Shown here: positions 46,372 to 55,161 of the stretch, piece by piece
Layout: every line of letters starts with the position of its first letter
Numbering within the stretch: position 1 is the first letter of the stretch
Assembly: GCF_013385825.1 (NCBI RefSeq)
Contig: NZ_JACAPG010000008.1
Coordinates: 1 to 64,000 of the forward strand
Reading direction: 5' to 3'
Source: Pseudomonas reactans
Lineage (GTDB): Bacteria > Pseudomonadota > Gammaproteobacteria > Pseudomonadales > Pseudomonadaceae
Length of the DNA: 64,000 nucleotides
Notes under the pieces: generated by a model
Databases searched by the model: none
The model's input: the letters and a program-made list of their open reading frames with translations, nothing else
Told to the model about the DNA's origin: nothing
Translations under genes and position numbers: made by a program

Positions 46372-47694
46372 ATGATCCATATCCCCCGAGCGGAATACAC
46401 CCGACGCCGCAAGGCGCTCATGGCGCAGATGGAACCCAACAGCATCGCGATCCTGCCGGCCGCTGCCGTGGCGATCCGCAACCGCGATGTCGAACACGTG
46501 TACCGCCAGGACAGCGACTTCCAGTACCTGAGCGGTTTCCCCGAGCCGGAGGCGGTGATCGTGCTGATGCCCGGTCGTCAACACGGCGAGTACGTGCTGT
46601 TCTGCCGCGAGCGCAATGCTGAACGCGAACTGTGGGACGGCCTGCGCGCCGGCACCGAAGGCGCGATCCGCGACTTTGGCGCCGACGACGCGTTCCCCAT
46701 CACCGATATCGACGACATCCTGCCTGGTCTCATCGAAGGCCGCGACCGGGTGTACTCGGCCATGGGCAGCAATGCCGAGTTCGACCGGCACTTGATGGAA
46801 TGGATCAACGTGATCCGCTCCAAAGCCCACTTGGGCGCCCAGCCGCCGAACGAATTCGTTGCCCTGGATCATCTGCTCCACGACATGCGCCTGTATAAAT
46901 CGGCGGCAGAAGTGAAGGTGATGCGCGAGGCCGCGCGAATCTCTTGCGCCGCCCATGTGAAGGCGATGCAGGCCAGCCGGGCCGGCCTCTATGAGTTCAG
47001 CCTGGAAGCCGAGCTGGATTATGAGTTCCGCAAAGGCGGCGCGAAAATGCCGGCCTACGGCTCCATCGTCGCCGCCGGGCGCAACAGCTGCATCCTGCAT
47101 TACCAGCAGAATGACGCGCTGCTCAAGGATGGCGACCTGGTGCTGATCGACGCCGGTTGCGAAATCGACTGCTATGCCAGCGACATCACCCGTACCTGGC
47201 CTGTGAATGGCAAATTTTCGCCGGAACAGAAGGCGATCTACGAAATTGTGCTGGCTTCCCAGGAAGCCGCGTTTGCCGAAATCGCCCCGGACAAGCATTG
47301 GAACCAGGCGCATGAGGCAACCGTGCAGGTGATTACTGCCGGTTTGGTGAAGCTGGGGTTGCTGCAGGGTGACGTCGATGAGTTGATCGCCAGCGAAGCC
47401 TACAAAGCCTTCTACATGCACCGCGCTGGCCACTGGCTGGGCATGGATGTGCATGATGTGGGCGAGTACAAAGTGGGCGGTGAATGGCGGGTGCTGGAAG
47501 TTGGCATGGCGTTGACCGTGGAGCCGGGCATCTACATTTCGCCGGACAACCCGAACGTGGCAAAGAAATGGCGTGGCATTGGCGTACGCATCGAGGACGA
47601 CGTGGTAGTGACCAAGCAAGGCTGTGAAATCCTGACTGGCGGCGTGCCCAAGACCGTCGCCGACATCGAAGCGCTGATGGCGGCTGCCCGATGA
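46372..47694 (+). CDS. pepP: Xaa-Pro aminopeptidase P
   Basis: 440 residues. N-terminal creatinase-like domain (IPRAEYTRRRKALMAQMEPNSIAILPAA), then the pita-bread metallopeptidase domain with dinuclear metal ligands in VLIDAGCEIDCYASDITRTWPVNGKFS, HRAGHWLGMDVHDVG and VEPGIYI. It removes N-terminal residues ahead of proline. It is 20 bp after ygfB, and its stop overlaps the ubiH start by four bases (ATGA). Confidence 0.94.
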   Translation: MIHIPRAEYTRRRKALMAQMEPNSIAILPAAAVAIRNRDVEHVYRQDSDFQYLSGFPEPEAVIVLMPGRQHGEYVLFCRERNAERELWDGLRAGTEGAIRDFGADDAFPITDIDDILPGLIEGRDRVYSAMGSNAEFDRHLMEWINVIRSKAHLGAQPPNEFVALDHLLHDMRLYKSAAEVKVMREAARISCAAHVKAMQASRAGLYEFSLEAELDYEFRKGGAKMPAYGSIVAAGRNSCILHYQQNDALLKDGDLVLIDAGCEIDCYASDITRTWPVNGKFSPEQKAIYEIVLASQEAAFAEIAPDKHWNQAHEATVQVITAGLVKLGLLQGDVDELIASEAYKAFYMHRAGHWLGMDVHDVGEYKVGGEWRVLEVGMALTVEPGIYISPDNPNVAKKWRGIGVRIEDDVVVTKQGCEILTGGVPKTVADIEALMAAAR

Positions 47695-48878
47695 GCCGGG
47701 TCAATCTGGCAATCATCGGCGGCGGCTTGGTCGGCGCCAGCCTGGCGCTGGCGTTGCAGGCCGGGGCCAAGGCGCGGGGCTGGAAGATCGTGCTGATCGA
47801 ACCCTTTGCGCCGGGCGACAGCTACCAGCCGAGCTACGATGCGCGTTCTTCGGCGCTCTCCTACGGCGCCCGGCAGATTTATCAGCGCCTGGGCCTGTGG
47901 CAGGACATTTCGCGCCGCGCCGAGCCGATCAAGCAGATCCATGTGTCTGATCGCGGTCGTTTCTCCACCGCGCGTTTGTCCGCAATGGAGGAGGGCGTGC
48001 CGGCCCTCGGCTACGTGGTGGAAAACGCCTGGCTGGGCCAATGCCTGTGGCAAGGCCTGGACAAAGACGTGGTCAGCTGGCGTTGCCCGGCCGAAGTCAC
48101 GCGCATGGAACCGCTGCCCGATGGCTATCGCCTGACGCTCAACGATGAAACCGTGCTGGAGTGCGACCTCGCCGTACTGGCTGACGGTGGCCGTTCCGGC
48201 TTGCGCGAGCAATTGGGCATCGGCGTGAAAACCCGCCCGTACAACCAGAGCGCGTTGATCGCCAACATCACTCCAAGCGAATCCCATAACGGTGAGGCCT
48301 TCGAGCGCTTCACCGACGAGGGCCCGATGGCCTTGCTGCCGCTGCCGGACAATCGCTGCGCACTGGTGTGGACGCGCATTGGCATGGACGCCCAGCGCCT
48401 GGCCAATCTCGATGAACGCAGCTTCTTGAGTGAATTGCAGGGCGTGTTCGGCTACCGCCTGGGCACGCTGAAGCAAGTCGGCGCCCGTCATCTGTACCCG
48501 CTGACATTGGTGGAAGCCGAGGAGCAAGTGCGTTCGCACTTGGCGATTCTCGGCAATGCCGCTCACAGCTTGCACCCGATTGCCGGGCAGGGTTTCAACC
48601 TGTCCCTGCGCGACGCGAATGCGCTGGCCGAGGCCTTGTTGGCCGGGCCTGCGGTGCCGGGTGACCTGGCCACCTTGCAGGGTTATCGCGAGCGCCAGCG
48701 CCTCGACCAGAAGCTCACCGTGGGCTTCTCCGACCAGGTCACGCGCCTGTTCGGCAGCGCCCAACCGCTGGTCGCCCTGGGCCGCAACATGGGCCTGCTG
48801 GGCCTGGACTTGCTGCCGCCGGCCAAGCGCTGGTTCGCCCGTCAGGCCATGGGCCTGGGTACCCGTCCCGATGCGTAA
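47691..48878 (+). CDS. ubiH: UbiH, 2-octaprenyl-6-methoxyphenol hydroxylase
   Basis: 395 residues. FAD-binding GGGLVGASLALAL at the start, the PYNQSALIANI strand, and the late flavin motif LAILGNAAHSLHPIAGQGFNLSLRDANALAE, with the GNAAHSLHP form typical of UbiH. It hydroxylates the ubiquinone precursor ring at the 4-position. The end overlaps the DUF4442 gene start by 8 bp. Confidence 0.93.
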   Translation: MSRVNLAIIGGGLVGASLALALQAGAKARGWKIVLIEPFAPGDSYQPSYDARSSALSYGARQIYQRLGLWQDISRRAEPIKQIHVSDRGRFSTARLSAMEEGVPALGYVVENAWLGQCLWQGLDKDVVSWRCPAEVTRMEPLPDGYRLTLNDETVLECDLAVLADGGRSGLREQLGIGVKTRPYNQSALIANITPSESHNGEAFERFTDEGPMALLPLPDNRCALVWTRIGMDAQRLANLDERSFLSELQGVFGYRLGTLKQVGARHLYPLTLVEAEEQVRSHLAILGNAAHSLHPIAGQGFNLSLRDANALAEALLAGPAVPGDLATLQGYRERQRLDQKLTVGFSDQVTRLFGSAQPLVALGRNMGLLGLDLLPPAKRWFARQAMGLGTRPDA

Positions 48879-49356
48879 CTGGTTGATTGAGCGCCTGGGC
48901 AAGGCGCGGGTATTGCGCTGGTTCCTGAGCCTGTACCCGCCTTACCTCGGCGCGGGTGTACGGGTGCAAGAACTGACCGCGGATTTCCGGCATGCCAAAG
49001 TGCGCATGGGCCTGGGCTGGTACAACCGCAATTACGTCGGCACGCAGTTCGGCGGCAGCCTGTATTCGATGGTCGACCCGTTCTACATGCTGCTGTTGAT
49101 GGAAAACCTGGGCCGCGACTACATCGTGTGGGACAAGGCGGCGAGTATCGATTTCATTTCGCCGGGCAAAGGCCCGGTGTATGCCGAGTTTTCCATCGAT
49201 GATGCCTTGCTCGATGAGATCCGCCGGCAGACCGAAGGGGGCGAGAAGTACTTGCCCCACCTCAAGGTCCAGATTCATGACGGCTCCGGCACCCTGGTGG
49301 CGCGAGTCGACAAAACCCTTTACGTGCGGCGCAAGCCGCCAGCGAGACAGGCTTAA
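48871..49356 (+). CDS. DUF4442/YiiD-C-type hotdog-fold protein
   Basis: 161 residues from ATG 48871, inside the last codons of ubiH; the longer frame upstream is only overlap. Pattern: KVRMGLGWYNRNYVGTQFGGSLYSMVDPFYMLLLMENLGRDYIVWDKAASIDFISPGKGPVYAEF, a hotdog fold with the NYVGTQFGGS helix, typical of DUF4442 acyl-CoA thioesterase-like proteins. It is sandwiched between two ubiquinone hydroxylase genes, but no role in that pathway is known. Confidence 0.8.
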   Translation: MRNWLIERLGKARVLRWFLSLYPPYLGAGVRVQELTADFRHAKVRMGLGWYNRNYVGTQFGGSLYSMVDPFYMLLLMENLGRDYIVWDKAASIDFISPGKGPVYAEFSIDDALLDEIRRQTEGGEKYLPHLKVQIHDGSGTLVARVDKTLYVRRKPPARQA

Positions 49357-49359
49357 AGC

Positions 49360-50583
49360 ATGGACATGCGCGCAGATGTGCTGATTGTCGGGGCCGGAAT
49401 GGTCGGAAGCGCCCTGGCGCTGGCGTTGCAGGGCAGTGGCCTGCAGGTGCTGCTGCTCGACGGCAGCCCGCTGAGCGTCAAGCCGTTCGACCGCGAGGCC
49501 GCATTCGAACCCCGCGTGAGCGCCTTGTCGGCCGCCAGCCAGCGCATCCTCGAACGCCTGGGCGTGTGGGACGGCATCGTGTCGCGCCGCGCCAGCCCTT
49601 ACGGCGAGATGCAGGTGTGGGACGGCAGCGGCACCGGGCAGATCCATTTTTCGGCCGCCAGCGTGCATGCCGAGGTGCTGGGGCATATCGTCGAGAACCG
49701 CGTGGTGCAGGATGCGCTGCTCGACCGTCTGCATGACTGCGACCTGGGCCTATTGGCCAATGCGCGCCTGGAACAGATGCGTCGCTCCGGCGATGACTGG
49801 CTGCTGACCCTGGCCGACGGCCGCACATTGCGCGCGCCGCTGGTGGTGGCTGCCGATGGCGCCAACTCCGCCGTGCGCCGCCTGACCGGCACCGCCACCC
49901 GTGAATGGGATTACCTGCATAACGCCATCGTCACCAGCGTACGCAGCAGCCAGCCGCACCAGCGCACCGCGTGGCAACGGTTTACCGACACCGGCCCATT
50001 GGCGTTCTTGCCGCTGGTGCGGGACGGGCAGGAGGATTGGTGTTCGATCGTTTGGTCGACCACGCCGGCTGAGTCCGAGCGCTTGATGGCGCTGGATGAT
50101 GAAAGCTTCTGCCGTGAGCTGGAGCGCGCCTTTGAAGGGCGGCTCGGCACCGTGCTGAGCGCCGACCCACGCGTCTGCGTGCCACTGCGCCAGCGTCACG
50201 CCAAGCGCTATGTGGCCGAAGGCCTGGCGTTGATTGGCGATGCGGCGCACGTCATCCATCCCTTGGCGGGGCAGGGCGTAAACCTGGGTTTCCTGGATGC
50301 GGCGACATTGGCTGAAGTCTTGTTGTCTGCGACCGAGCGCGGCGAGCGCCTGGCCGATGTGAAGGTGTTGAGCCGCTACGAGCGCCGGCGCATGCCGCAT
50401 AACCTGGCGTTGATGGCGGCAATGGAAGGGTTTGAGCGACTGTTCCAGGCCGATCAACTGCCGCTGCGCTGGTTGCGTAATGCCGGGTTGAAAATGGTCG
50501 ACCAGATGCCCGAAGCCAAGGCTGTGTTTGTGCGCCAGGCGCTGGGCCAGAGCGGGGATCTGCCGGAGCTGGCCAAGCCCTGA
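49360..50583 (+). CDS. ubiI: UbiI, 2-octaprenylphenol hydroxylase (VisC family)
   Basis: 407 residues. FAD motif ADVLIVGAGMVGSALALAL, middle QRFTDTGPLAFLPL and late motif LIGDAAHVIHPLAGQGVNLGFLDAATLAEVLL (GDAAHVIHP, the UbiI/UbiF form). It carries out the C5 hydroxylation in aerobic ubiquinone synthesis. Last gene of the ygfB operon, three bp after the DUF4442 stop. Confidence 0.9.
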   Translation: MDMRADVLIVGAGMVGSALALALQGSGLQVLLLDGSPLSVKPFDREAAFEPRVSALSAASQRILERLGVWDGIVSRRASPYGEMQVWDGSGTGQIHFSAASVHAEVLGHIVENRVVQDALLDRLHDCDLGLLANARLEQMRRSGDDWLLTLADGRTLRAPLVVAADGANSAVRRLTGTATREWDYLHNAIVTSVRSSQPHQRTAWQRFTDTGPLAFLPLVRDGQEDWCSIVWSTTPAESERLMALDDESFCRELERAFEGRLGTVLSADPRVCVPLRQRHAKRYVAEGLALIGDAAHVIHPLAGQGVNLGFLDAATLAEVLLSATERGERLADVKVLSRYERRRMPHNLALMAAMEGFERLFQADQLPLRWLRNAGLKMVDQMPEAKAVFVRQALGQSGDLPELAKP

Positions 50584-50630
50584 AGCGGTTGTGCAACATC
50601 TGGTAACGCCTCCACCGAGCGCTACCAAAT

Positions 50631-50649
50631 GTGAGTCCTTATCATTTGC
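50631..50649 (+). promoter_or_regulatory. Weak Fur-box-like site before the ferric-binding protein gene
   Basis: The 19-mer GTGAGTCCTTATCATTTGC matches the Fur consensus at about 11 of 19 positions, mostly in the right half (ATCATT). It lies 30 bp upstream of the iron-binding protein start. Suggestive only. Confidence 0.35.
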
Positions 50650-50678
50650 CCTCTTTTTGCAAATGAGAGACCGCACCC

Positions 50679-51683
50679 ATGTTGGCACCCAAGCGCCTCC
50701 TGACTGCCCTGGCACTCACCCTGATCGGCAGCACCACCGTGCAGGCCGCCGACGAAGTGGTGGTCTACTCCTCGCGCATCGACGAACTGATCAAACCGGT
50801 GTTCGACGCCTACACCAAGAAAACCGGCGTGCAGGTGAAGTTCATCACCGACAAGGAAGCCCCGCTGATGCAGCGCATCAAGGCCGAGGGCGAAAACGCC
50901 ACCGCCGACCTGCTGCTCACCGTCGATGCCGGCAACCTCTGGCAGGCTGAGCAAATGGGCATCCTGCAACCGTTCACCTCTGAGGTGATCGACAAGAACA
51001 TTCCCCTGCAATACCGCTCTTCCAAACACACCTGGACCGGCTTGAGCCTGCGCGCGCGGACCATCGCCTATTCCACCGACCGGGTAAAACCGGGCGACCT
51101 CACCACCTACGAAGCCCTGGCCGACAAGCAGTGGGAAGGCCGCCTATGCCTGCGCACGGCGAAAAAGGTCTACAACCAGTCACTGACCGCCACCCTGATC
51201 GAAACCCATGGCGCGGCCAAGACCGAGGAAATCGTCAAAGGTTGGGTGAACAACCTCTCTACCGATGTGTTCTCCGATGACATCGCTGTGCTTGAAGCCA
51301 TCAACGCCGGGCAATGCGACGTGGGCATCGTCAACACCTACTACTACGGCCGCCTGCACAAACAGAAGCCGGATCTGGCGGTAAAACTGTTCTGGCCGAA
51401 CCAGGGCGACCGTGGCGTGCACGTGAACCTGTCGGGCATCGGCCTGACCCAACACGCACCGCACCCAGAAGCCGCCAAGGCACTGGTGGAGTGGATGACC
51501 ACGCCTGAAGCGCAGAAGATCTTTGCCGACGTGAACCAGGAATTCCCGGCCAACCCAGCGGTACCGCCGTCGGCGGAAGTGGCAACCTGGGGCAAGTTCG
51601 TGGCGGACACCTTGCCGGTGGAAGTGGCGGGCAAGCGCCAGGCCGAGGCGATCCGGTTGATGGATCGGGCTGGCTGGAACTAA
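50679..51683 (+). CDS. Periplasmic ferric-iron-binding protein (FbpA/HitA-like)
   Basis: 334 residues. A signal peptide ends STTVQA-AD; the mature N-terminus [28 protein letters not shown] is typical of the family. Three consecutive tyrosines at 221-223 (NTYYYGRL) include the Tyr pair that ligates Fe(III) in FbpA. It carries iron from the periplasm to the permease encoded next, 143 bp downstream with a REPIN between. Confidence 0.88.
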   Translation: MLAPKRLLTALALTLIGSTTVQAADEVVVYSSRIDELIKPVFDAYTKKTGVQVKFITDKEAPLMQRIKAEGENATADLLLTVDAGNLWQAEQMGILQPFTSEVIDKNIPLQYRSSKHTWTGLSLRARTIAYSTDRVKPGDLTTYEALADKQWEGRLCLRTAKKVYNQSLTATLIETHGAAKTEEIVKGWVNNLSTDVFSDDIAVLEAINAGQCDVGIVNTYYYGRLHKQKPDLAVKLFWPNQGDRGVHVNLSGIGLTQHAPHPEAAKALVEWMTTPEAQKIFADVNQEFPANPAVPPSAEVATWGKFVADTLPVEVAGKRQAEAIRLMDRAGWN

Positions 51684-51696
51684 GTACACTCTCAAA

Positions 51697-51785
51697 TGTG
51701 GGAGGGGGCTTGCCCCCGATAGCGGGATATCAGTTCACTCATCATGGACTGATCCACCGCCATCGGGGGCAAGCCCCCTCCCACA
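51697..51785. repeat. REPIN, TGTGGGAGGGGGC type
   Basis: The arms 51697-51721 and 51761-51785 are reverse complements around GGGGGCTTGCCCCCGATAG. The element separates the binding protein and permease genes of one transporter, where it could lower or uncouple downstream expression. Confidence 0.92.
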
Positions 51786-51826
51786 TTGGATTGAGTTGAA
51801 TTAAAAACATTCTCTGAGCACTGACT

Positions 51827-53443
51827 TTGGCCCACCCTGCCCAACGCCGCTGGTACCTGCCGGTCTTCACCGTCGCTGCCCTGGTGCTGCTGCCGCTGAG
51901 CGTGCTGTTGCTGTCCTGGCAAAGCATCGACGCACAAATCTGGTCGCACCTCTGGGAAACCCAGATGCCACGTCTGCTGGGCAATACCCTGACCCTGGTG
52001 TTGGGTGTCGGCGTCGGCGTGACCCTGCTGGGCGTGAGCCTGGCCTGGCTGACCAGCCTTTGTGAATTCCCGGGTCGGCGCTGGCTCGACTGGGCGCTGA
52101 TGTTGCCGTTTGCCATTCCTGCGTATGTTCTGGCGTTCGTGTTTGTCGGCCTGCTGGACTTCTCAGGTCCGGTGCAAACCCTGCTGCGTGAGTGGTTCGG
52201 CATGGGCTTGAGGCTGCCACGGGTGCGCTCCACCAGCGGTGTGATCATCGTGTTGGTGCTGGTGTTCTATCCCTACGTTTATCTGCTGGCGCGCAGCGCG
52301 TTCCTGGCCCAGGGCAAAGGCCTGATGGAAGCGGCACGGGTGTTGGGGCAATCGCCGTGGCGAGCGTTCTGGCACGTGGCCCTGCCCATGGCGCGGCCGG
52401 CGATTGGTGCCGGGGTGGCCCTGGCATTGATGGAAACCCTGGCGGATTTCGGCGCGGTCTCGGTGTTCAACTTCGATACGTTTACGACAGCCATCTACAA
52501 GACCTGGTACGGCTTTTTCAGCCTCTCCAGCGCCGCCCAGTTGGCCAGCCTGTTGCTGCTGGTAGTGATGCTGGTGCTGTATGGCGAGCGGCGCGCACGG
52601 GGCGCCAGCCGACCGAGCAACGAGCGGCCACGGGGCAAGGCGCTGTATCACCTGCGCGGGTTCAAGGCGGCAGCGGCCACTGGCTGGTGCGGGTTGGTGT
52701 TCGCCTGCGCTTTTGTCATCCCGATGCTGCAACTGGTCGCCTGGTTCTGGCAGCGCGGTCGCTTCGATCTGGATGAGCGCTACTCCGGCTTGATAGTTCA
52801 CACGCTTTATCTGGGCGGGATCGCCGCCTTGATCACGGTCAGTGTGGCGTTGGTGCTGGCCTTCGCCAACCGCCTGGCGCCGACCCGTGCTATCCGCTCC
52901 GGTATCAGCCTGGCCAACGTCGGCTATGCCTTGCCGGGTTCGGTGCTGGCGGTGTCGATCATGTTGGCGTTCAGCTATCTGGACCGGGAGTTGGTGGTGC
53001 CACTCTCCGGTTGGCTCGGCGGCGCGGGCAAGCCATTGCTGTTGGGCAGCCTGTCGGCGCTGGTGCTGGCGTATCTGGTGCGTTTCCTGGCGGTGGCCTA
53101 CGGGCCTCTGGAAAACAGCCTGGCGCGCATCCGGCCCTCGTTGCCGGAGGCAGCGCGCAGCCTTGGCGTCAGCGGCCCACGACTGTTTTGCAAAGTGTAT
53201 CTGCCGTTGCTGCTGCCGGGGACCTTGAGCGCAGCGCTGCTGGTGTTCGTCGATGTGCTCAAGGAAATGCCCGCGACCCTGCTGATGCGCCCGTTCGGCT
53301 GGGACACGCTGGCGGTGCGGATCTTTGAGATGACCAGTGAAGGCGAATGGGCACGGGCTTCTTTGCCCGCGTTGACACTGGTGCTGGTCGGCCTGTTGCC
53401 GGTGATCGGGCTGATTCGACGCTCCGCCCGGCAAATCGGTTAG
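51827..53443 (+). CDS. Ferric iron ABC transporter permease (FbpB/HitB-like)
   Basis: 538 residues. The start is TTG 51827, since no ATG occurs before the first helix; the ribosome site is weak. Duplicated BPD_transp_1 halves give about 12 helices and two EAA loops: LMEAARVLGQSPWRAFWHVALPMARPAI and LPEAARSLGVSGPRLFCKVYLPLLLPG. It is the inner-membrane channel for Fe(III). No ATPase gene follows; gcvT comes next, so the ATP-binding subunit must be encoded elsewhere. Confidence 0.88.
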   Translation: MAHPAQRRWYLPVFTVAALVLLPLSVLLLSWQSIDAQIWSHLWETQMPRLLGNTLTLVLGVGVGVTLLGVSLAWLTSLCEFPGRRWLDWALMLPFAIPAYVLAFVFVGLLDFSGPVQTLLREWFGMGLRLPRVRSTSGVIIVLVLVFYPYVYLLARSAFLAQGKGLMEAARVLGQSPWRAFWHVALPMARPAIGAGVALALMETLADFGAVSVFNFDTFTTAIYKTWYGFFSLSSAAQLASLLLLVVMLVLYGERRARGASRPSNERPRGKALYHLRGFKAAAATGWCGLVFACAFVIPMLQLVAWFWQRGRFDLDERYSGLIVHTLYLGGIAALITVSVALVLAFANRLAPTRAIRSGISLANVGYALPGSVLAVSIMLAFSYLDRELVVPLSGWLGGAGKPLLLGSLSALVLAYLVRFLAVAYGPLENSLARIRPSLPEAARSLGVSGPRLFCKVYLPLLLPGTLSAALLVFVDVLKEMPATLLMRPFGWDTLAVRIFEMTSEGEWARASLPALTLVLVGLLPVIGLIRRSARQIG

Positions 53444-53599
53444 GTGCCAGTCCTACAGCTTGCGGCTACAATGCGCGGCATTCGGTGCGCTTCGTCTTTC
53501 GGAGCGGGTCGCTGGACGTGGCTGCGGGCCTTGTAATTCAAGGTGTTCGGCGCGAACAGTAGCTCCGCGCACCTTCGCCACGCCCGGAAGGAGAAACCC

Positions 53600-54682
53600 A
53601 TGGGACAGCGCACGCCTCTGTATGACCTGCATCTCGCCCTCGGCGCGAAAATGGTCGATTTTGGCGGTTGGGATATGCCTCTGCACTACGGCTCGCAAGT
53701 TGAAGAACACCATCAGGTGCGACGCGACTGCGGGGTGTTTGATGTATCTCATATGACCGTGATCGATGTCACCGGCCCCCAGGCCAAGGAATGGCTCCAG
53801 TACCTGCTGGCCAATGATGTCGAACGCCTGCATGGCTGCGGCCGTGCGTTGTACAGCGCCATGCTCAACGAAAAGGGCGGCGTGGTGGACGACATGATCG
53901 TCTATCGCACCGAGTCCGCTTATCGGCTGGTGGTGAATGCCGCCACCCGCGACCAGGACATGGCCTGGATGCACGCACAACTGGGCAATTACCAGGTGCA
54001 ACTGCATGAGCGCCCTGAGTTGGCCATGCTCGCCATCCAAGGCCCCCACGCCCGGCAGAAGATTGCCGAGCTGGTGACCCAGTCGCGCGGCGCGCTGATT
54101 CACCAGCTCAAACCCTTCGAAGGCCAGGCCGACGGCGATTGGTTTATCGCCCGCACGGGTTACACCGGCGAAGATGGTCTGGAGATTGTCCTGCCGGCCG
54201 ATCAGGCGCCGGGCTTTTTCAACGACCTGGTAGGTGCCGGTATTTCCCCCATCGGCCTTGGCGCCCGCGATACCCTGCGCCTGGAGGCGGGCATGAACCT
54301 CTACGGTCAGGACATCCATCAGGACGTTTCACCGTTGGCGTCGAACATGGCTTGGAGCATTGCCTGGGAGCCGGTCGAGCGCAATTTCATCGGCCGCGCC
54401 GCGCTGGAAGCGGAAAAAACGGCGGGTGTGCAGTTCAAACTGGTCGGGCTGGTACTGGAAGAACGTGGGGTTTTACGTGCCCACCAGGTGGTTCGTATCG
54501 CCAATATTGGCGAAGGGGAGATCACCAGTGGTAGTTTCTCTCCTACGCTGAGCAAATCCATTGCCCTGGCGCGAGTACCGACGGCAACTGCTGATCGGGC
54601 CGAAGTGGAAATCCGCGGCAAGTGGTACCCGGTTCGAGTGGTCAAACCGACCTTCGTGCGCCATGGCAAAACCTTGATCTAA
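53600..54682 (+). CDS. gcvT: Aminomethyltransferase, glycine cleavage T protein
   Basis: 360 residues from ATG 53600, preceded by AAGGAG. Motifs: TPLYDLHLALGAKMVDFGGWDMPLHYGS at the start, GVFDVSHMTVIDVTGPQA, ARTGYTGEDGLEIVLP and the folate-site DTLRLEAGMNLYGQDIHQDVSPL. It transfers the aminomethyl carbon from lipoyl-H protein to THF, releasing ammonia. A TACAAT -10-like hexamer lies near 53467. I looked for but did not recognise a glycine riboswitch in the leader of about 120 bases. gcvH follows by 53 bp. Confidence 0.94.
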   Translation: MGQRTPLYDLHLALGAKMVDFGGWDMPLHYGSQVEEHHQVRRDCGVFDVSHMTVIDVTGPQAKEWLQYLLANDVERLHGCGRALYSAMLNEKGGVVDDMIVYRTESAYRLVVNAATRDQDMAWMHAQLGNYQVQLHERPELAMLAIQGPHARQKIAELVTQSRGALIHQLKPFEGQADGDWFIARTGYTGEDGLEIVLPADQAPGFFNDLVGAGISPIGLGARDTLRLEAGMNLYGQDIHQDVSPLASNMAWSIAWEPVERNFIGRAALEAEKTAGVQFKLVGLVLEERGVLRAHQVVRIANIGEGEITSGSFSPTLSKSIALARVPTATADRAEVEIRGKWYPVRVVKPTFVRHGKTLI

Positions 54683-54735
54683 CCTATTTCCGGCAGGCCA
54701 ATGGCCGCTGACATTACTTCTTGAGGACACAGATT

Positions 54736-55119
54736 ATGAGCGATATCCCTGCCGACCTGCGTTTTGCCGAAAGCCACGAATGGGCACGCCTGGAAGCTGA
54801 CGGCACTGTGACCGTCGGTATTTCCGACCATGCTCAGGAAGCGTTGGGTGATGTGGTGTTTGTTGAGTTGGCCGAAGTGGGCGCGCAGTTCGACGCTGCT
54901 GGTCAAGCGGGTGTGGTTGAGTCGGTGAAGGCCGCCTCGGACATCTACGCTCCGGTTGCAGGCGAAGTGATTGCCGTCAATGAAGAGCTGAGCGGTAGCC
55001 CTGAGCTGCTGAACTCCGACCCGTACGGCGCGTGGATCTTCAAGCTCAAGCCGAGCAACCCGGCTGATCTGGAAAAACTGCTGGATGCTACTGGCTACAA
55101 AGCCGCCATCGGCGAGTGA
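54736..55119 (+). CDS. gcvH: Glycine cleavage H protein
   Basis: 127 residues from ATG 54736. [40 protein letters not shown] precedes the lipoylated lysine K65 in [18 protein letters not shown]. The protein carries the aminomethyl group between P, T and L proteins. gcvP does not follow; a hairpin and an opposing aminotransferase gene come next. Confidence 0.95.
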   Translation: MSDIPADLRFAESHEWARLEADGTVTVGISDHAQEALGDVVFVELAEVGAQFDAAGQAGVVESVKAASDIYAPVAGEVIAVNEELSGSPELLNSDPYGAWIFKLKPSNPADLEKLLDATGYKAAIGE

Positions 55120-55124
55120 TCCTG

Positions 55125-55154
55125 TTGCGGGAGCCGGTTATCCGGCTCCCGCAA
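55125..55154. terminator. Strong hairpin after gcvH, shared with the convergent gene
   Basis: A perfect 13-bp inverted repeat TTGCGGGAGCCGG / CCGGCTCCCGCAA around TTAT. It lacks a long T tract. It resembles a REP stem but may act as a bidirectional transcript end between convergent gcvH and the DegT gene. Confidence 0.6.
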
Positions 55155-55161
55155 TGTGTTT

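Noticed and set aside
53444..53599. Glycine riboswitch before gcvT
   Set aside because: The leader shows no recognisable tandem aptamer core; I could not support one.
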